From Chitinophagales bacterium (GTDB taxonomy: Bacteria; Bacteroidota; Bacteroidia; Chitinophagales; CAIOSU01), in assembly GCA_040877935.1 (NCBI GenBank), contig JBBDNB010000060.1:1-48050 (forward strand): a stretch of DNA of 48,050 bases. The letters run 5' to 3'. Of this stretch, positions 8,525 through 16,707 are shown one piece after another. The notes under the pieces are model-generated. The model did no database searches, was not told the DNA's origin, and saw only the letters and a list, made by a program, of their open reading frames with translations. Each line of letters opens with the position of its first letter. Position 1 is the first letter of the stretch. The position numbers and the translations under genes were made by a program.

Positions 8525-11500
8525 CTAAGCCCCCACCAATGCAAGCTTACTGTAACCCTGTCCACTTGGTATCAGTTGAATTTGGGTGTTGATGCGCTCT
8601 TTCAGTGCTTCTACATGCGAAATAATACCTATCATCCTATTGTCGTTGGCTTGTAGTTTTTCCAATACATCAAGCGTAAGATCCAGTGTTTCCGGATCGA
8701 GTGTTCCGAAACCCTCGTCAATGAACATACTTTCAATTTGGATGTTCTGCGATGCAAGATCAGACAAGGCCAAGGCCAGCGCTAGACTGATCAGAAAAGT
8801 TTCCCCGCCACTCAAAGTTTTTACCGATCTTTCCTGATCGCCCATATCACGATCTACGGCTACCAAATCGCCCTGATCTACGGGCATCGCCAACAGATAG
8901 CGTTTCGACAGACCTTCTAAGCGTTTATTGGCCAGCAATATCAATTGTTCAAGAGTAAGCTGCTGTGCAAAAGTGCTGAATTTATTTCCAGTGGCATCCC
9001 CAATCTGTTGTTCCAGCAATAGCCATTTTTCACCATCTCCAATTATTTTTGCTTTTTCAGTTTTTTTCCGGTCAATAAACTCCAAGTTCTTTTTTTGCCT
9101 ATTTAAATCTGCATATAGGTTTTTGCTTTTCTCATCCAATTGTTCAATTTCACTAGAAACACTATCTAGGCTTGCTTTTAGCGCTTCTTTTGTGTCTTCA
9201 ATATCTTGCGCTTTCTTATTCTTGAATTGCTCTTTAAAATGGTTTAGGTCATTTTTGGTTTTAGCAAGTGCATCCCTTAATCTTTGGGATTTTTCATTCA
9301 AATGTTTTTCGGTAGCGTAGGGCAAAAGCTCTTTGATTGCATCTTCTATCTGCTCGTAATTCAACTTTTGCAGTTCTGGTTTTAAGCTTTTTTCCAGTTG
9401 TATTTGCAGGTTATTGAATTGCTTTTTCTCATTTTCCCTTTGTTCCTTTTCGTGTTCTAATTTGGCTAAAGATGTACGGACTTCCTCCCAATCATGGGTA
9501 ATCGATTCCATTAAATTATGAAGAGGTTCAGAGCCACTGTAGAGTTTTTCTAGTTCTTCTTTTTTGCTTTTCCCTTTCTCTAAAATTTCTTGAAGATCTT
9601 CTGCTTCGGGCAACATTTTATCCGCTTCAGTTATAAATTTTTGAATTTGCTCGGCATTCTGTTGCATTTGTTTGAAGGAGTCCCGCTGCTGTTCTATTTT
9701 TTCAGGGCTTTCCTTCTGTAGTGAAGGAGGCAGTTTTTCTCTTGCAGATATATTTTGTTTTTCAAATGCTGTAAAATCCTTTTTCAATTGGTTTTGCTCA
9801 TTTTCCAAATCGCTTAATAGTTGCTCTAGGTTGTCCTTTTGCGTTTTCAATTTTGCAAGCTTTTCTTTTGAATTTTCCCAGGCACTTTCTTTATCCCTAA
9901 GTTTTTGATTGTCAAATTCCGGAGCCTCTACATTTTCAGCCCAAGGGTGATGTTCAGATCCACAAAGCGGACAGGGCTCGCCATTTACTAAGTTTTGGCG
10001 ATGTTCTTCCAAGCTTGCGCGCAAATGTTTTAGCTCTTTTTCCGTTCTCAATTGTTGAACTTCAGCTTCTAATTTTTCACTGATGAGTTTGGTTTCTTTT
10101 AATGAATCTGGAATGGTTTTCAATTCATCCTGAAATCGTTTTTGTTTGTTTTTATTACTGTCAATTGCACTTTTTAAATGGTCAATTTTTAGCTCGGCAT
10201 TTCTAATTTGTGACAAAATACCCCCTATTTCTACGAGCAGTTTTTCTTGCTGATAAAAAGGATGGGCACTTAAATTTTTATTGGCAATTTCTATTTCTCC
10301 CTGCTTTTTTTCCTTGAATGAAATTAGCTCTTTAATAAATTCTGCGGGTTCATTTACATTGCTTTTCAATTGTTCCTTTAGCTCATATTTCGACAATGAT
10401 TTTTTTATTTGTGAAAATTGATTGGCCAATTCTTCTCTATCGCGAGCCAATTCGGAATATTCTTCATACAGGTTTTTCAGGGTTTTTATAGCATTTTCAG
10501 CATTGCATTTCTTGCCCGTTAGTTTATCAATTTTATCGAGCAATTGCGCTTGCCCATCTTTCGATTTTTGCTGTTCGGTTTCGATTAGATCTATTCTTTG
10601 CTTTGCTTTTTGTTTTTGCTCAATACTGTCTTTCCATTTGTTCAACTTCTCTGCGAATGGCGCAAGTTTTTGATGTTTTTCAAGCGCCAAACCTTCATTG
10701 TTTTTAAATTCCTCCAGTGCATTTTTATTGTTCGTCAATTCAAGTTCGGCCTTATTTTTTTTGCTGTTCAACTGTTCCAATTCCTCTTTTAGGTCAATGG
10801 ATTTTTGCAGCTTTTTTTCTTTGGTTTTCTGTTTTTCCAACTCCGACTTTGCTAATTCATATCCTTTTTCTTTTTCTTCAAATGCTTCATCAGAAAGCAA
10901 TTGTTCTTCGGTTCCCTTTATTTGTTGATCTATTTCCTCTGTTTTTTTACGCAGGGTTTTTGCTTTGTCATAAGCCAATTGTCCCAGCTTTCGGTATATA
11001 AAAGTGCCGGTGATTTTTTCCAGCAATTTGGCGCGTTCTTTTTCCCCGCTTTTTAAAAACTGTGCAAAATCTCCCTGTGCAAGCAATATGGAGCGGACAA
11101 ACTGCTCGTATTCCAGCCCGACCAAAGCAGCGTTTTTAGCTGGTATTTCACTTTTCTTAAGTCCCAATGATTGCCCATTGGCATTGAAAATATTCATTTC
11201 ATAATCGCGCAAATTATTGTTTCGATTATAGCTGATGGTCCATTCACTGGTAAATTTTCCTTCCTTGCATTCGTAGGTAATCGAAGCAGCCGCATGGTCT
11301 GTATTGCGCGTGATTACAGAACCGCTTGATTCTATCGTGCTTTTTGAAATTTTGCCCATTCGGGGAATTTCATTGTACAGGGCCAAGCTGATCACATCCA
11401 AAATGGTGGTTTTACCGCTGCCCGTTGGTCCCGTGATGGCGAATAGCCCGGCATCGCATAGCGGGGACTGATCAAAATTGATTTCGTGTTTGCCCTTTAG

Positions 11501-11539
11501 GGAATTGATGTTTTCAAATTTGATCTGAAGTATTTTCAC
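8525..11539 (-). CDS. sbcC: Exonuclease subunit SbcC (Rad50-like ATPase)
   Basis: A 1004-residue SMC-like ATPase. Walker A GPTGSGKT is at residues 37-44; two very long coiled coils flank a zinc hook, CPLCGSEHHPW, near residue 523; the signature LSGGETFLISLALALA and Walker B MFIDEGFGTLD lie near 905-945. With SbcD it forms the SbcCD (Rad50-Mre11) complex, which opens DNA hairpins and cuts palindromes and blocked DNA ends. The start is GTG and overlaps the sbcD stop as GTGA (11536-11539), so the genes are translationally coupled. Length and layout are normal. Many antisense reading frames across the coiled-coil region are side effects of its Lys/Glu-rich codons. Confidence 0.96.
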   Translation of the reverse strand: MKILQIKFENINSLKGKHEINFDQSPLCDAGLFAITGPTGSGKTTILDVISLALYNEIPRMGKISKSTIESSGSVITRNTDHAAASITYECKEGKFTSEWTISYNRNNNLRDYEMNIFNANGQSLGLKKSEIPAKNAALVGLEYEQFVRSILLAQGDFAQFLKSGEKERAKLLEKITGTFIYRKLGQLAYDKAKTLRKKTEEIDQQIKGTEEQLLSDEAFEEKEKGYELAKSELEKQKTKEKKLQKSIDLKEELEQLNSKKNKAELELTNNKNALEEFKNNEGLALEKHQKLAPFAEKLNKWKDSIEQKQKAKQRIDLIETEQQKSKDGQAQLLDKIDKLTGKKCNAENAIKTLKNLYEEYSELARDREELANQFSQIKKSLSKYELKEQLKSNVNEPAEFIKELISFKEKKQGEIEIANKNLSAHPFYQQEKLLVEIGGILSQIRNAELKIDHLKSAIDSNKNKQKRFQDELKTIPDSLKETKLISEKLEAEVQQLRTEKELKHLRASLEEHRQNLVNGEPCPLCGSEHHPWAENVEAPEFDNQKLRDKESAWENSKEKLAKLKTQKDNLEQLLSDLENEQNQLKKDFTAFEKQNISAREKLPPSLQKESPEKIEQQRDSFKQMQQNAEQIQKFITEADKMLPEAEDLQEILEKGKSKKEELEKLYSGSEPLHNLMESITHDWEEVRTSLAKLEHEKEQRENEKKQFNNLQIQLEKSLKPELQKLNYEQIEDAIKELLPYATEKHLNEKSQRLRDALAKTKNDLNHFKEQFKNKKAQDIEDTKEALKASLDSVSSEIEQLDEKSKNLYADLNRQKKNLEFIDRKKTEKAKIIGDGEKWLLLEQQIGDATGNKFSTFAQQLTLEQLILLANKRLEGLSKRYLLAMPVDQGDLVAVDRDMGDQERSVKTLSGGETFLISLALALALSDLASQNIQIESMFIDEGFGTLDPETLDLTLDVLEKLQANDNRMIGIISHVEALKERINTQIQLIPSGQGYSKLALVGA

Positions 11540-12753
11540 GCCTCTTCATTTTGGTAATATTCCTGTAATATTTCGTCAAAAGCTTCGTGCAAAAGCTTTT
11601 TCGTGCGCTGATCTACTTTCGCTTCTTCTACCCATTTGCTAAATACTTCTCCGGGTTTTAATGCTTCAATTTGTTGCTGCTTAAAAAGTTGCGAGCCCGA
11701 TTTTTGCTGTCCACTGATGGATATAAAATACTTTACAATCGATGCGTTTGTTTCTGATTTATTGAAATCTTCCACAAGTTTTTCCAGTGCTATAATTTCA
11801 GAAGGATTTCTGGTTTTTTCTTGCATTTCCACTTCAATGAAAGCTGGCAGTTGAGTGCTGTTTTTAAAATTTGCAAGAGCCGATTTAATTTTTTCCAGAC
11901 TGCCTGAAAAGCGTATTAATTGCCGCCATTGCGGAACTGGAATGGATTCGATCTTTGAGTTTTCATTTTCAATTACAATGCTTAAAATGCGCTTTTGATC
12001 CGCTTTTTCACTAAAAGACAAGGGAATGGGCGAACCGGAGTAGAGAATATGTTCTGCTCCTGCACTTTGCGGCTTGTGAATATGTCCCAGGGCGATGTAT
12101 TGAAAATCGCTTGGAAATGCCGAAGCTTCAAAACCTGCCAAATTACCCACCTGTATATCTCGCTCGCTATCGCTGGTAGATGCGCCATGTGCAAATAAAT
12201 GCCCCATCGCTATTGGCACTGCATTGGGAAATTGAGCTTTTAGCGATGCCAAAGATTCTTTGAAAATTTCCTGAATGCCTTCGCGTACGGCCTTTTCACG
12301 CTCTTCATAAGACTGACCGGGGGCAAGTCTGCGGAGTTCATTGTCGCGAATGAAAGGAATGGCAGCTACGGCAACTTGGGGCTTGGTTTCAGAACCTAAG
12401 GGGACAATTAATTCAGAGTAATTTTCAGGCAATTCCCCCACGACAGTAATGTTCAATGCCTGCAGTAATTCACGCGGAGCATTTAGCATGGCGGGTGAAT
12501 CGTGATTGCCGCCCGTAAGTACTATTTGTGCGCCAGTGGCAGAAATTTTTTTTAAAGCATTGTAGTAAAGTTTTCTCGCCTCGGAAGAGGGGTTTGCCAG
12601 ATCAAAAATATCTCCCGAAACCAATACTACATCTGTGTTTTCCGCTTTGATGGTATCTACCAGCCAATTGAAAAAAAGATGGTGGTCTTCCTGAAGTTCT
12701 TTTTGATAAAGCCGCTTGCCCAGGTGCCAATCGGAGGTGTGGAGGATTTTCAA
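11536..12753 (-). CDS. sbcD: Exonuclease subunit SbcD (Mre11-like nuclease)
   Basis: A 405-residue metallophosphoesterase. All nuclease motifs are present: DWHLGK (Asp8, His10), SGDIFD, GGNHDS, GHLFAHGA and GHIHKPQ, which bind the two Mn ions. The C-terminal capping region of SbcD follows. It is the catalytic partner of the downstream sbcC, with a 4-base overlap. The 267-base region upstream contains three inverted repeats (12784-12801, 12818-12910, 12991-13011), which is striking because the complex itself cuts palindromes. Confidence 0.96.
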   Translation of the reverse strand: MKILHTSDWHLGKRLYQKELQEDHHLFFNWLVDTIKAENTDVVLVSGDIFDLANPSSEARKLYYNALKKISATGAQIVLTGGNHDSPAMLNAPRELLQALNITVVGELPENYSELIVPLGSETKPQVAVAAIPFIRDNELRRLAPGQSYEEREKAVREGIQEIFKESLASLKAQFPNAVPIAMGHLFAHGASTSDSERDIQVGNLAGFEASAFPSDFQYIALGHIHKPQSAGAEHILYSGSPIPLSFSEKADQKRILSIVIENENSKIESIPVPQWRQLIRFSGSLEKIKSALANFKNSTQLPAFIEVEMQEKTRNPSEIIALEKLVEDFNKSETNASIVKYFISISGQQKSGSQLFKQQQIEALKPGEVFSKWVEEAKVDQRTKKLLHEAFDEILQEYYQNEEA

Positions 12754-12783
12754 GTGTTTGAAATTTTTTCGTTTGAAAAAAGA

Positions 12784-12801
12784 TGCGAAAAAATTTTCGC
12801 A
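12784..12801. repeat. 18-bp palindrome just upstream of sbcD
   Basis: TGCGAAAA-AA-TTTTCGCA has perfect 8-bp arms around two bases. It ends 31 bases before the sbcD start, so it may be an operator or lie in the 5' leader. Confidence 0.6.
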
Positions 12802-12817
12802 CCCTTGTAACCGCTAT

Positions 12818-12910
12818 GCTCTCACATGAAAAATTTTAATCATTCTCATGTGTGAATAAATGATTAAAATTTATTCATGTTCGTTTCATTTTTCTGCTTT
12901 ATATGAGAGC
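12818..12910. repeat. Nested long inverted repeat upstream of sbcDC
   Basis: The inner arms 12824-12844 and 12859-12880 are complementary over 21 bp with a single unpaired A at 12873 and a 14-base loop. Outer arms GCTCTC (12818-12823) and GAGAGC (12905-12910) add a second stem. The right inner arm can instead pair with part of the loop: TGAATAAAT (12853-12861) with ATTTATTCA (12869-12877). These two hairpins exclude each other. The element is intergenic between higA and sbcD; no reading frame or transposase is present. It could be an RNA switch in the sbcD leader, an operator or a small mobile repeat. Confidence 0.65.
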
Positions 12911-12990
12911 TAAACTAATGGTTTTTCCGAAAGGAAATTTGTAGATAGTTTTTTAATGTGTTGAGGTGTAATTGAAGTCATCAATTTAAT

Positions 12991-13011
12991 TGTCCAGACA
13001 CTGTCTGGACA
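12991..13011. terminator. 21-bp palindrome after higA, possible terminator
   Basis: TGTCCAGACA and TGTCTGGACA flank one C, giving perfect 10-bp arms. It starts 9 bases after the higA stop on the minus strand. The downstream minus-strand sequence is AT-rich but lacks a strong T run. The short loop is poor for an RNA hairpin, so an operator or a recombination site is an alternative. Confidence 0.45.
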
Positions 13012-13020
13012 TTACTGCAC

Positions 13021-13326
13021 TCAAGGTAAAAACTGCGCATGTTGAAAAGGTTTGATTCCTTTCAATTCTTTGCTTTTTAACTGACTTTGCTCTTCCAGAT
13101 CATAATCATTTTGAAGGCCCAACCAGAACCTGGCACTTGTTCCAAAATATTTTGACAACCTCAATGCTGTGTCGGCTGTAATTCGCCTTTTGCCTTTGAC
13201 TATTTCACTGATTCGTGTTTGCGGAATAAAAGTGTCTTTGGACAAACGATAGGCAGAAATTTCCATGGGCAATAGAAATTCTTCTTGTAAAATTTCACCG
13301 GGATGTATGTTTTTTAGCATGTTCAT
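13021..13326 (-). CDS. higA: HigA-family antitoxin (XRE helix-turn-helix)
   Basis: A 101-residue protein with the HigA/VapI pattern: HPGEILQEEFLLPMEISAYRL, a helix-turn-helix (QTRISEIVKGKRRITADTAL) and LSKYFGTSARFWLGLQNDYD. It would bind the HigB toxin and repress their shared promoter. It follows higB by 11 bases, the toxin-first order usual for higBA. The start is ATG at 13326, with another in-frame ATG at 13320. The antitoxin is intact, whereas its toxin is frameshifted. Confidence 0.92.
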   Translation of the reverse strand: MNMLKNIHPGEILQEEFLLPMEISAYRLSKDTFIPQTRISEIVKGKRRITADTALRLSKYFGTSARFWLGLQNDYDLEEQSQLKSKELKGIKPFQHAQFLP

Positions 13327-13337
13327 GGTCTTTTGTT

Positions 13338-13618
13338 TTAGTGATAATCTACAATTTGAATTTTATAAGCATTTTCTGTTTTCCATTCAAACATTATCCT
13401 CCATTGTTGATTTACTCGAATGCTGTAATATCCTGAATAATTTCCTGATAATTTTTCAAGCCTATTTGCTGGCGGAACTCTTAAATCATTTATGTTAGCA
13501 GAGCTATTAATCATCCTGAGCTTTCTCCTTGCAGTATTTTGTATTTGAGGAGGAAGTTTTTTGACATTATTCCATGCCAAATCTTTTCGGTTTCTCTGTT
13601 ACCAAATGATTTAATCAA
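13338..13618 (-). pseudogene. higB: HigB-type toxin, frameshifted at an A6 run
   Basis: The C-terminal ~73 residues (KLPPQIQNTARRKL to VDYH) are a typical HigB/RelE-fold mRNA interferase with LRVPPANRLEKLSG and YSIRVNQQWRI. In that frame the first possible start is TTG at 13580, giving only 80 residues, and translation from it would read MAWNNVK in place of the family N-terminus. The expected start is present in another frame: TTG at 13618 encodes MIKSFGNRETEKIWHGIMSK, then the frame is lost at an A6 run (plus-strand T6, 13557-13562). Seven A would restore one 93-residue toxin of normal length. This is either a real inactivating deletion, a slippage-controlled frameshift, or a sequencing error in a homopolymer. 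Confidence 0.8.
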
Positions 13619-13713
13619 AAGAGTTACGTTTAGCGATACTAACGCCAAAGGTTGGTAAATAATTTCTAAAATCAAAAACTAATTGAAGAAAAGTAGTTAA
13701 TGCGTATTTACAG

Positions 13714-15255
13714 TTACTCCGCCAAATCCTTCCAACTCACTTTTTCGGCAACAATTCCGTGTAGTTTCTCAATAGAAATGCGTTCCTGGTTCATGCTGTC
13801 TCTATCGCGAATTGTTACAGTATTGTCCTCCAGCGTTTGGTGATCCACCGTTACACAAAAAGGCGTGCCAATGGCATCCTGTCTGCGGTAGCGTTTGCCA
13901 ATAGAGTCTTTTTCCTCGTAGTAACATTGGGAATCGTATTTGAGACTGTCCATTACTTCACGGGCTTTTTCCGGCAATCCGTCCTTTTTCAGCAATGGCA
14001 AAATAGCCACTTTGATGGGTGCCAAAACCGGAGGGATTCTCAAAACCGTTCGTGTATTGTTTTTGTCGCCCTCAATTTCTTCTTCCTCAAAGGCATTGCA
14101 AAGCACAGCTAGCATCAAGCGGTTGAGACCAATGGAAGTTTCTACCACGTATGGTACATAGCTTTTGTTCAGTTCTGGATCGAAATATTGCAGCTTTTTG
14201 CCAGAGAGGTTCTGGTGCTGTGTCAAATCAAAATCGGTGCGGGAATGAATGCCTTCCACTTCCTTAAATCCAAAGGGGAAATCAAACTCAATATCCACAG
14301 CCGCATTGGCATAGTGCGCGGTTTTCAAATGATCGTGAAAGCGCAATACCTGAGGTCCCAAACCAAGACTTCTGTGCCATTTCATACGCGCTTCCTTCCA
14401 GTGTTCGTACCATTCCTTTTCCTCGCCCGGACGTACGAAAAATTGCATTTCCATTTGCTCAAATTCGCGGGTGCGGAATATAAACTGCCGCGCCACAATC
14501 TCATTTCTAAACGCTTTACCAATTTGCGCGATACCAAAAGGCAGTTTTTGGCGGGTGGTATTCTGTACGTTCAGGTAATTCACAAAAATACCCTGAGCTG
14601 TTTCTGGTCTTAGGTAAATGGTATCTGAATCATCTGCCAGAGAACCCATTTGTGTGGCAAACATCAGGTTGAACTGTCGCACTTCCGTCCAGTTTTTGCT
14701 GCCGCTCACCGGACAGGCAATACCCAGATCATCTATCAAAGCTTTAAGAGCCACTAGGTCATTGGCTTCTAAAGCCGCTTTCATTCTGCCTTCTATCTCA
14801 TCGATTTTTTGCTGATTGCGCTGTACGTTTGGATTGGTAGCCAAAAACTGCTCTTCGTCAAAATCATCACCAAAGCGCTTTTTGCCCTTGGCTACATCTT
14901 TCTCGATTTTTTGCCTGTATTTTTCTACCTGATCTTCAATCAGTACGTCCGCACGGTAGCGTTTTTTAGAGTCTTTATTGTCGATCAAAGGATCGTTGAA
15001 TGCGTCCACATGGCCGGAAGCTTTCCAGGTTTTGGGGTGCATAAAGATGGCGGCATCAATGCCCACAATGTTTTCGTTGAGCTGCACCATGCTTTTCCAC
15101 CAATATTGCTGAAGATTGTTTTTCAGCTCTATGCCGTTTGGCCCATAATCGTAAACAGCCCCTAGGCCATCGTATATTTCAGAGGATTGAAAAATAAACC
15201 CGTACTCTTTGCAGTGGGAAATGATTTTTTTGAAAATATCTTCTTGTTGACTCAT
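13714..15255 (-). CDS. glyQS: Glycyl-tRNA synthetase (homodimeric class II type)
   Basis: A 513-residue enzyme that charges tRNA-Gly. The N-terminal EYGFIFQSSEIYDGLGAVYD and YGPNGIELKNN block is diagnostic of the alpha2-type GlyRS. Class II motif 2 (FRNEIVARQFIFRTREFEQME) and motif 3 (VETSIGLNRLMLAVL) are visible, with the anticodon-binding domain after about residue 415. An in-frame TTG exists at 15264, but I chose ATG at 15255 (MSQQEDIF) because a perfect -7 element lies at 15262-15269, which puts the TTG inside the promoter. Transcription would then start at or just before the ATG. It is a single-gene unit. Confidence 0.95.
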   Translation of the reverse strand: MSQQEDIFKKIISHCKEYGFIFQSSEIYDGLGAVYDYGPNGIELKNNLQQYWWKSMVQLNENIVGIDAAIFMHPKTWKASGHVDAFNDPLIDNKDSKKRYRADVLIEDQVEKYRQKIEKDVAKGKKRFGDDFDEEQFLATNPNVQRNQQKIDEIEGRMKAALEANDLVALKALIDDLGIACPVSGSKNWTEVRQFNLMFATQMGSLADDSDTIYLRPETAQGIFVNYLNVQNTTRQKLPFGIAQIGKAFRNEIVARQFIFRTREFEQMEMQFFVRPGEEKEWYEHWKEARMKWHRSLGLGPQVLRFHDHLKTAHYANAAVDIEFDFPFGFKEVEGIHSRTDFDLTQHQNLSGKKLQYFDPELNKSYVPYVVETSIGLNRLMLAVLCNAFEEEEIEGDKNNTRTVLRIPPVLAPIKVAILPLLKKDGLPEKAREVMDSLKYDSQCYYEEKDSIGKRYRRQDAIGTPFCVTVDHQTLEDNTVTIRDRDSMNQERISIEKLHGIVAEKVSWKDLAE

Positions 15256-15261
15256 AAGGCG

Positions 15262-15269
15262 CAAAAATA
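15262..15269 (-). promoter_or_regulatory. Putative -7 element (TATTTTTG) of glyQS
   Basis: This is a perfect TAnnTTTG match on the minus strand, only 6 bases upstream of the glyQS ATG. It implies a leaderless or nearly leaderless mRNA and decides the start choice. Confidence 0.4.
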
Positions 15270-15356
15270 GAACTTCTGCGCTTGTCGGGCAATGAAATGC
15301 TTGTTTTTGCTAAGTGGATTGTATAATTAGTTGCACTGCAAGCATGCAACCTGTCT

Positions 15357-15422
15357 GTAGCACCCATCCTAAGGTGCCGTATAAAATGTTGTTATTGAAT
15401 TCGTAGCAAGGGTGCTACGAAT
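15357..15422. repeat. Intergenic inverted repeats with competing pairings
   Basis: ATTCGTAGCA (15399-15408) and TGCTACGAAT (15413-15422) form a perfect 10-bp stem with a 4-base AGGG loop. The upstream GTAGCACCC (15357-15365) is also fully complementary to GGGTGCTAC (15410-15418), and GCACC (15360-15364) can pair with GGTGC (15373-15377). The element sits in the 295-base gap between the divergent glyQS and PH-domain genes, so it is not a normal terminator. It looks like a REP/MITE-like remnant or a structured RNA. Confidence 0.5.
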
Positions 15423-15550
15423 AGTTGGTTTCCCTCATGACCAAAAGCCACCAATAAAAATTGGCATTATCTGCTTTTCAGTAGTTTTACTTAACTTTAA
15501 AATTATAAAAGACAGTGAAATATTCATTGTTATAAACAGCAATAAGAACA

Positions 15551-16039
15551 ATGTATTTTGAAGCTTCATTAGATACCTTTTCTATACTACTCACTTCCGT
15601 ATTGACAGGGATTATACTTATAATAGTAATTAGAAATATAATCGCAGGTTTGAATGACCTTGTGATTGTTTTTTTCACCCTCTTAATGGTGATTTTATTG
15701 TTATTACCCCTTTTGTATAAAATCAATGGTTATGAAATCGATTCAGGCAAACTGATCATTGACAGGGTAGCCTATAAAATAGAAATCGATATTGAGGATG
15801 TTAAAAAAGTAGAACTGCTCAACCCTGATGATATGGAGCATAGTAGTAGAACATTTGCAAATGGTGGTCTATTTGGCTACTATGGGAAATATAAAAATCC
15901 TAAAATCGGGGCTTTTAAAATGTACGCTACACAAAGATCAAACAGGGTGCTGGTGGTTTTAGAAAATGAAGATAAAATTGTTATCACACCTGATAATTTG
16001 GAATTATATCATGTTTTAAGAAAAATGGTCGCAATATGA
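15551..16039 (+). CDS. PH-domain-like membrane protein
   Basis: A 162-residue protein with two adjacent hydrophobic segments near residues 12-30 and 36-55 (FSILLTSVLTGIILIIVI; LVIVFFTLLMVILLLLPLL), then a cytoplasmic beta-rich domain. The block NGGLFGYYGKYKNPKIGAFK followed by MYATQRSNRVLVVLENEDKI is characteristic of small bacterial PH-domain membrane proteins. Their molecular role is not defined. The following 58 bases before the nucleotidyltransferase gene are AT-rich, so cotranscription is possible but unproven. Confidence 0.75.
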   Translation: MYFEASLDTFSILLTSVLTGIILIIVIRNIIAGLNDLVIVFFTLLMVILLLLPLLYKINGYEIDSGKLIIDRVAYKIEIDIEDVKKVELLNPDDMEHSSRTFANGGLFGYYGKYKNPKIGAFKMYATQRSNRVLVVLENEDKIVITPDNLELYHVLRKMVAI

Positions 16040-16097
16040 AACGGGAAAGAAAGATCACATTTCAGATAATTTAATTTAATTATAAGTTCCAAACATT

Positions 16098-16403
16098 ATG
16101 GAACAAAAAGATGCTTTAAAATCAGTCAATAAATTTGCAGAAGCTGTTAAATCAAAATATGATTTTGTAAAGGTCTTTCTGTTTGGCTCCTATGCAAAAG
16201 GAAATTTCAATGATGACAGCGATATAGACATTGCGGTAATCTTGAAGGACTACAAAAACTTAATGGAAATACAATTGGATTTAATGCGATTGAGAAGGAA
16301 AATCGATAGCAGGATAGAGCCGCATCCATTTAGGGAAGCTGAGTTTAACTTGACCAATCCAATGGTCAGCGAGATTTTGAAACATGGCCGGGAAATTGAT
16401 TAG
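16098..16403 (+). CDS. MNT-type minimal nucleotidyltransferase
   Basis: A 101-residue protein with the polymerase-beta nucleotidyltransferase motif: VFLFGSYAKGNFNDDSDIDI, where GS and the D-x-D pair bind nucleotide and metal, and a third acidic position probably in RIEPHPF. MNT proteins act as antitoxins that modify a HEPN partner by adding AMP, or stand alone. Normally the HEPN gene is directly adjacent and on the same strand. Here the next gene is an unrelated antitoxin, and the nearest HEPN-like gene (16756-17364) is on the opposite strand, so the usual pairing is not present. Complete-looking; ATG start. Confidence 0.82.
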   Translation: MEQKDALKSVNKFAEAVKSKYDFVKVFLFGSYAKGNFNDDSDIDIAVILKDYKNLMEIQLDLMRLRRKIDSRIEPHPFREAEFNLTNPMVSEILKHGREID

Positions 16404-16464
16404 TTGGCATTAGAAATGAATAATCTAGGTAAAATCTGTAAATTTATTTGACAAACAATTAATC

Positions 16465-16707
16465 ATGGCTTCAATTAACACTTTACGGAATCAACTGATA
16501 GACAAAATCCTTTCCATACAAAATGCTGACTTTTTAAAAGCCTTAGATGTATTAGTTGATAGTAAAACCGACCCTAATCAAAAAGTTAAACTCAGCAAAT
16601 CTCAAATTGAAATGCTCAAGTTGAGTGAAGCAGACATTAAAGCCGGCAGATTAATTGATCAGGATTTAATGGACAAAGCCGATTTAGAATGGCTAAGCGA
16701 AAGGTAG
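16465..16707 (+). CDS. Type II antitoxin-like protein
   Basis: An 80-residue protein of the small Bacteroidota antitoxin pattern: LRNQLIDKILSIQNADFLKALDVL at the start (a dimerising helical region), then KVKLSKSQIEMLKLSEADIK and an acidic C-terminus ending DLEWLSER. In this family the RelE/ParE toxin gene usually overlaps the antitoxin end. Exactly that arrangement starts here: an ATG at 16689 inside this gene opens MAKRKVVWTHTFLDS, but that frame stops after 25 codons. The antitoxin is therefore probably a survivor of a broken toxin-antitoxin pair. Confidence 0.65.
   Translation: MASINTLRNQLIDKILSIQNADFLKALDVLVDSKTDPNQKVKLSKSQIEMLKLSEADIKAGRLIDQDLMDKADLEWLSER

Noticed and set aside
8586-11204. 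Many plus-strand reading frames of 60-130 codons opposite sbcC
   Set aside because: They are antisense shadows of the Lys/Glu-rich coiled-coil codons, full of Phe/Ser/Leu, with no start context or family motifs.
15487-15726. 79-codon minus-strand frame over the start of the PH-domain gene
   Set aside because: It overlaps a motif-supported plus-strand gene and reads as Ile/Lys-rich noise.
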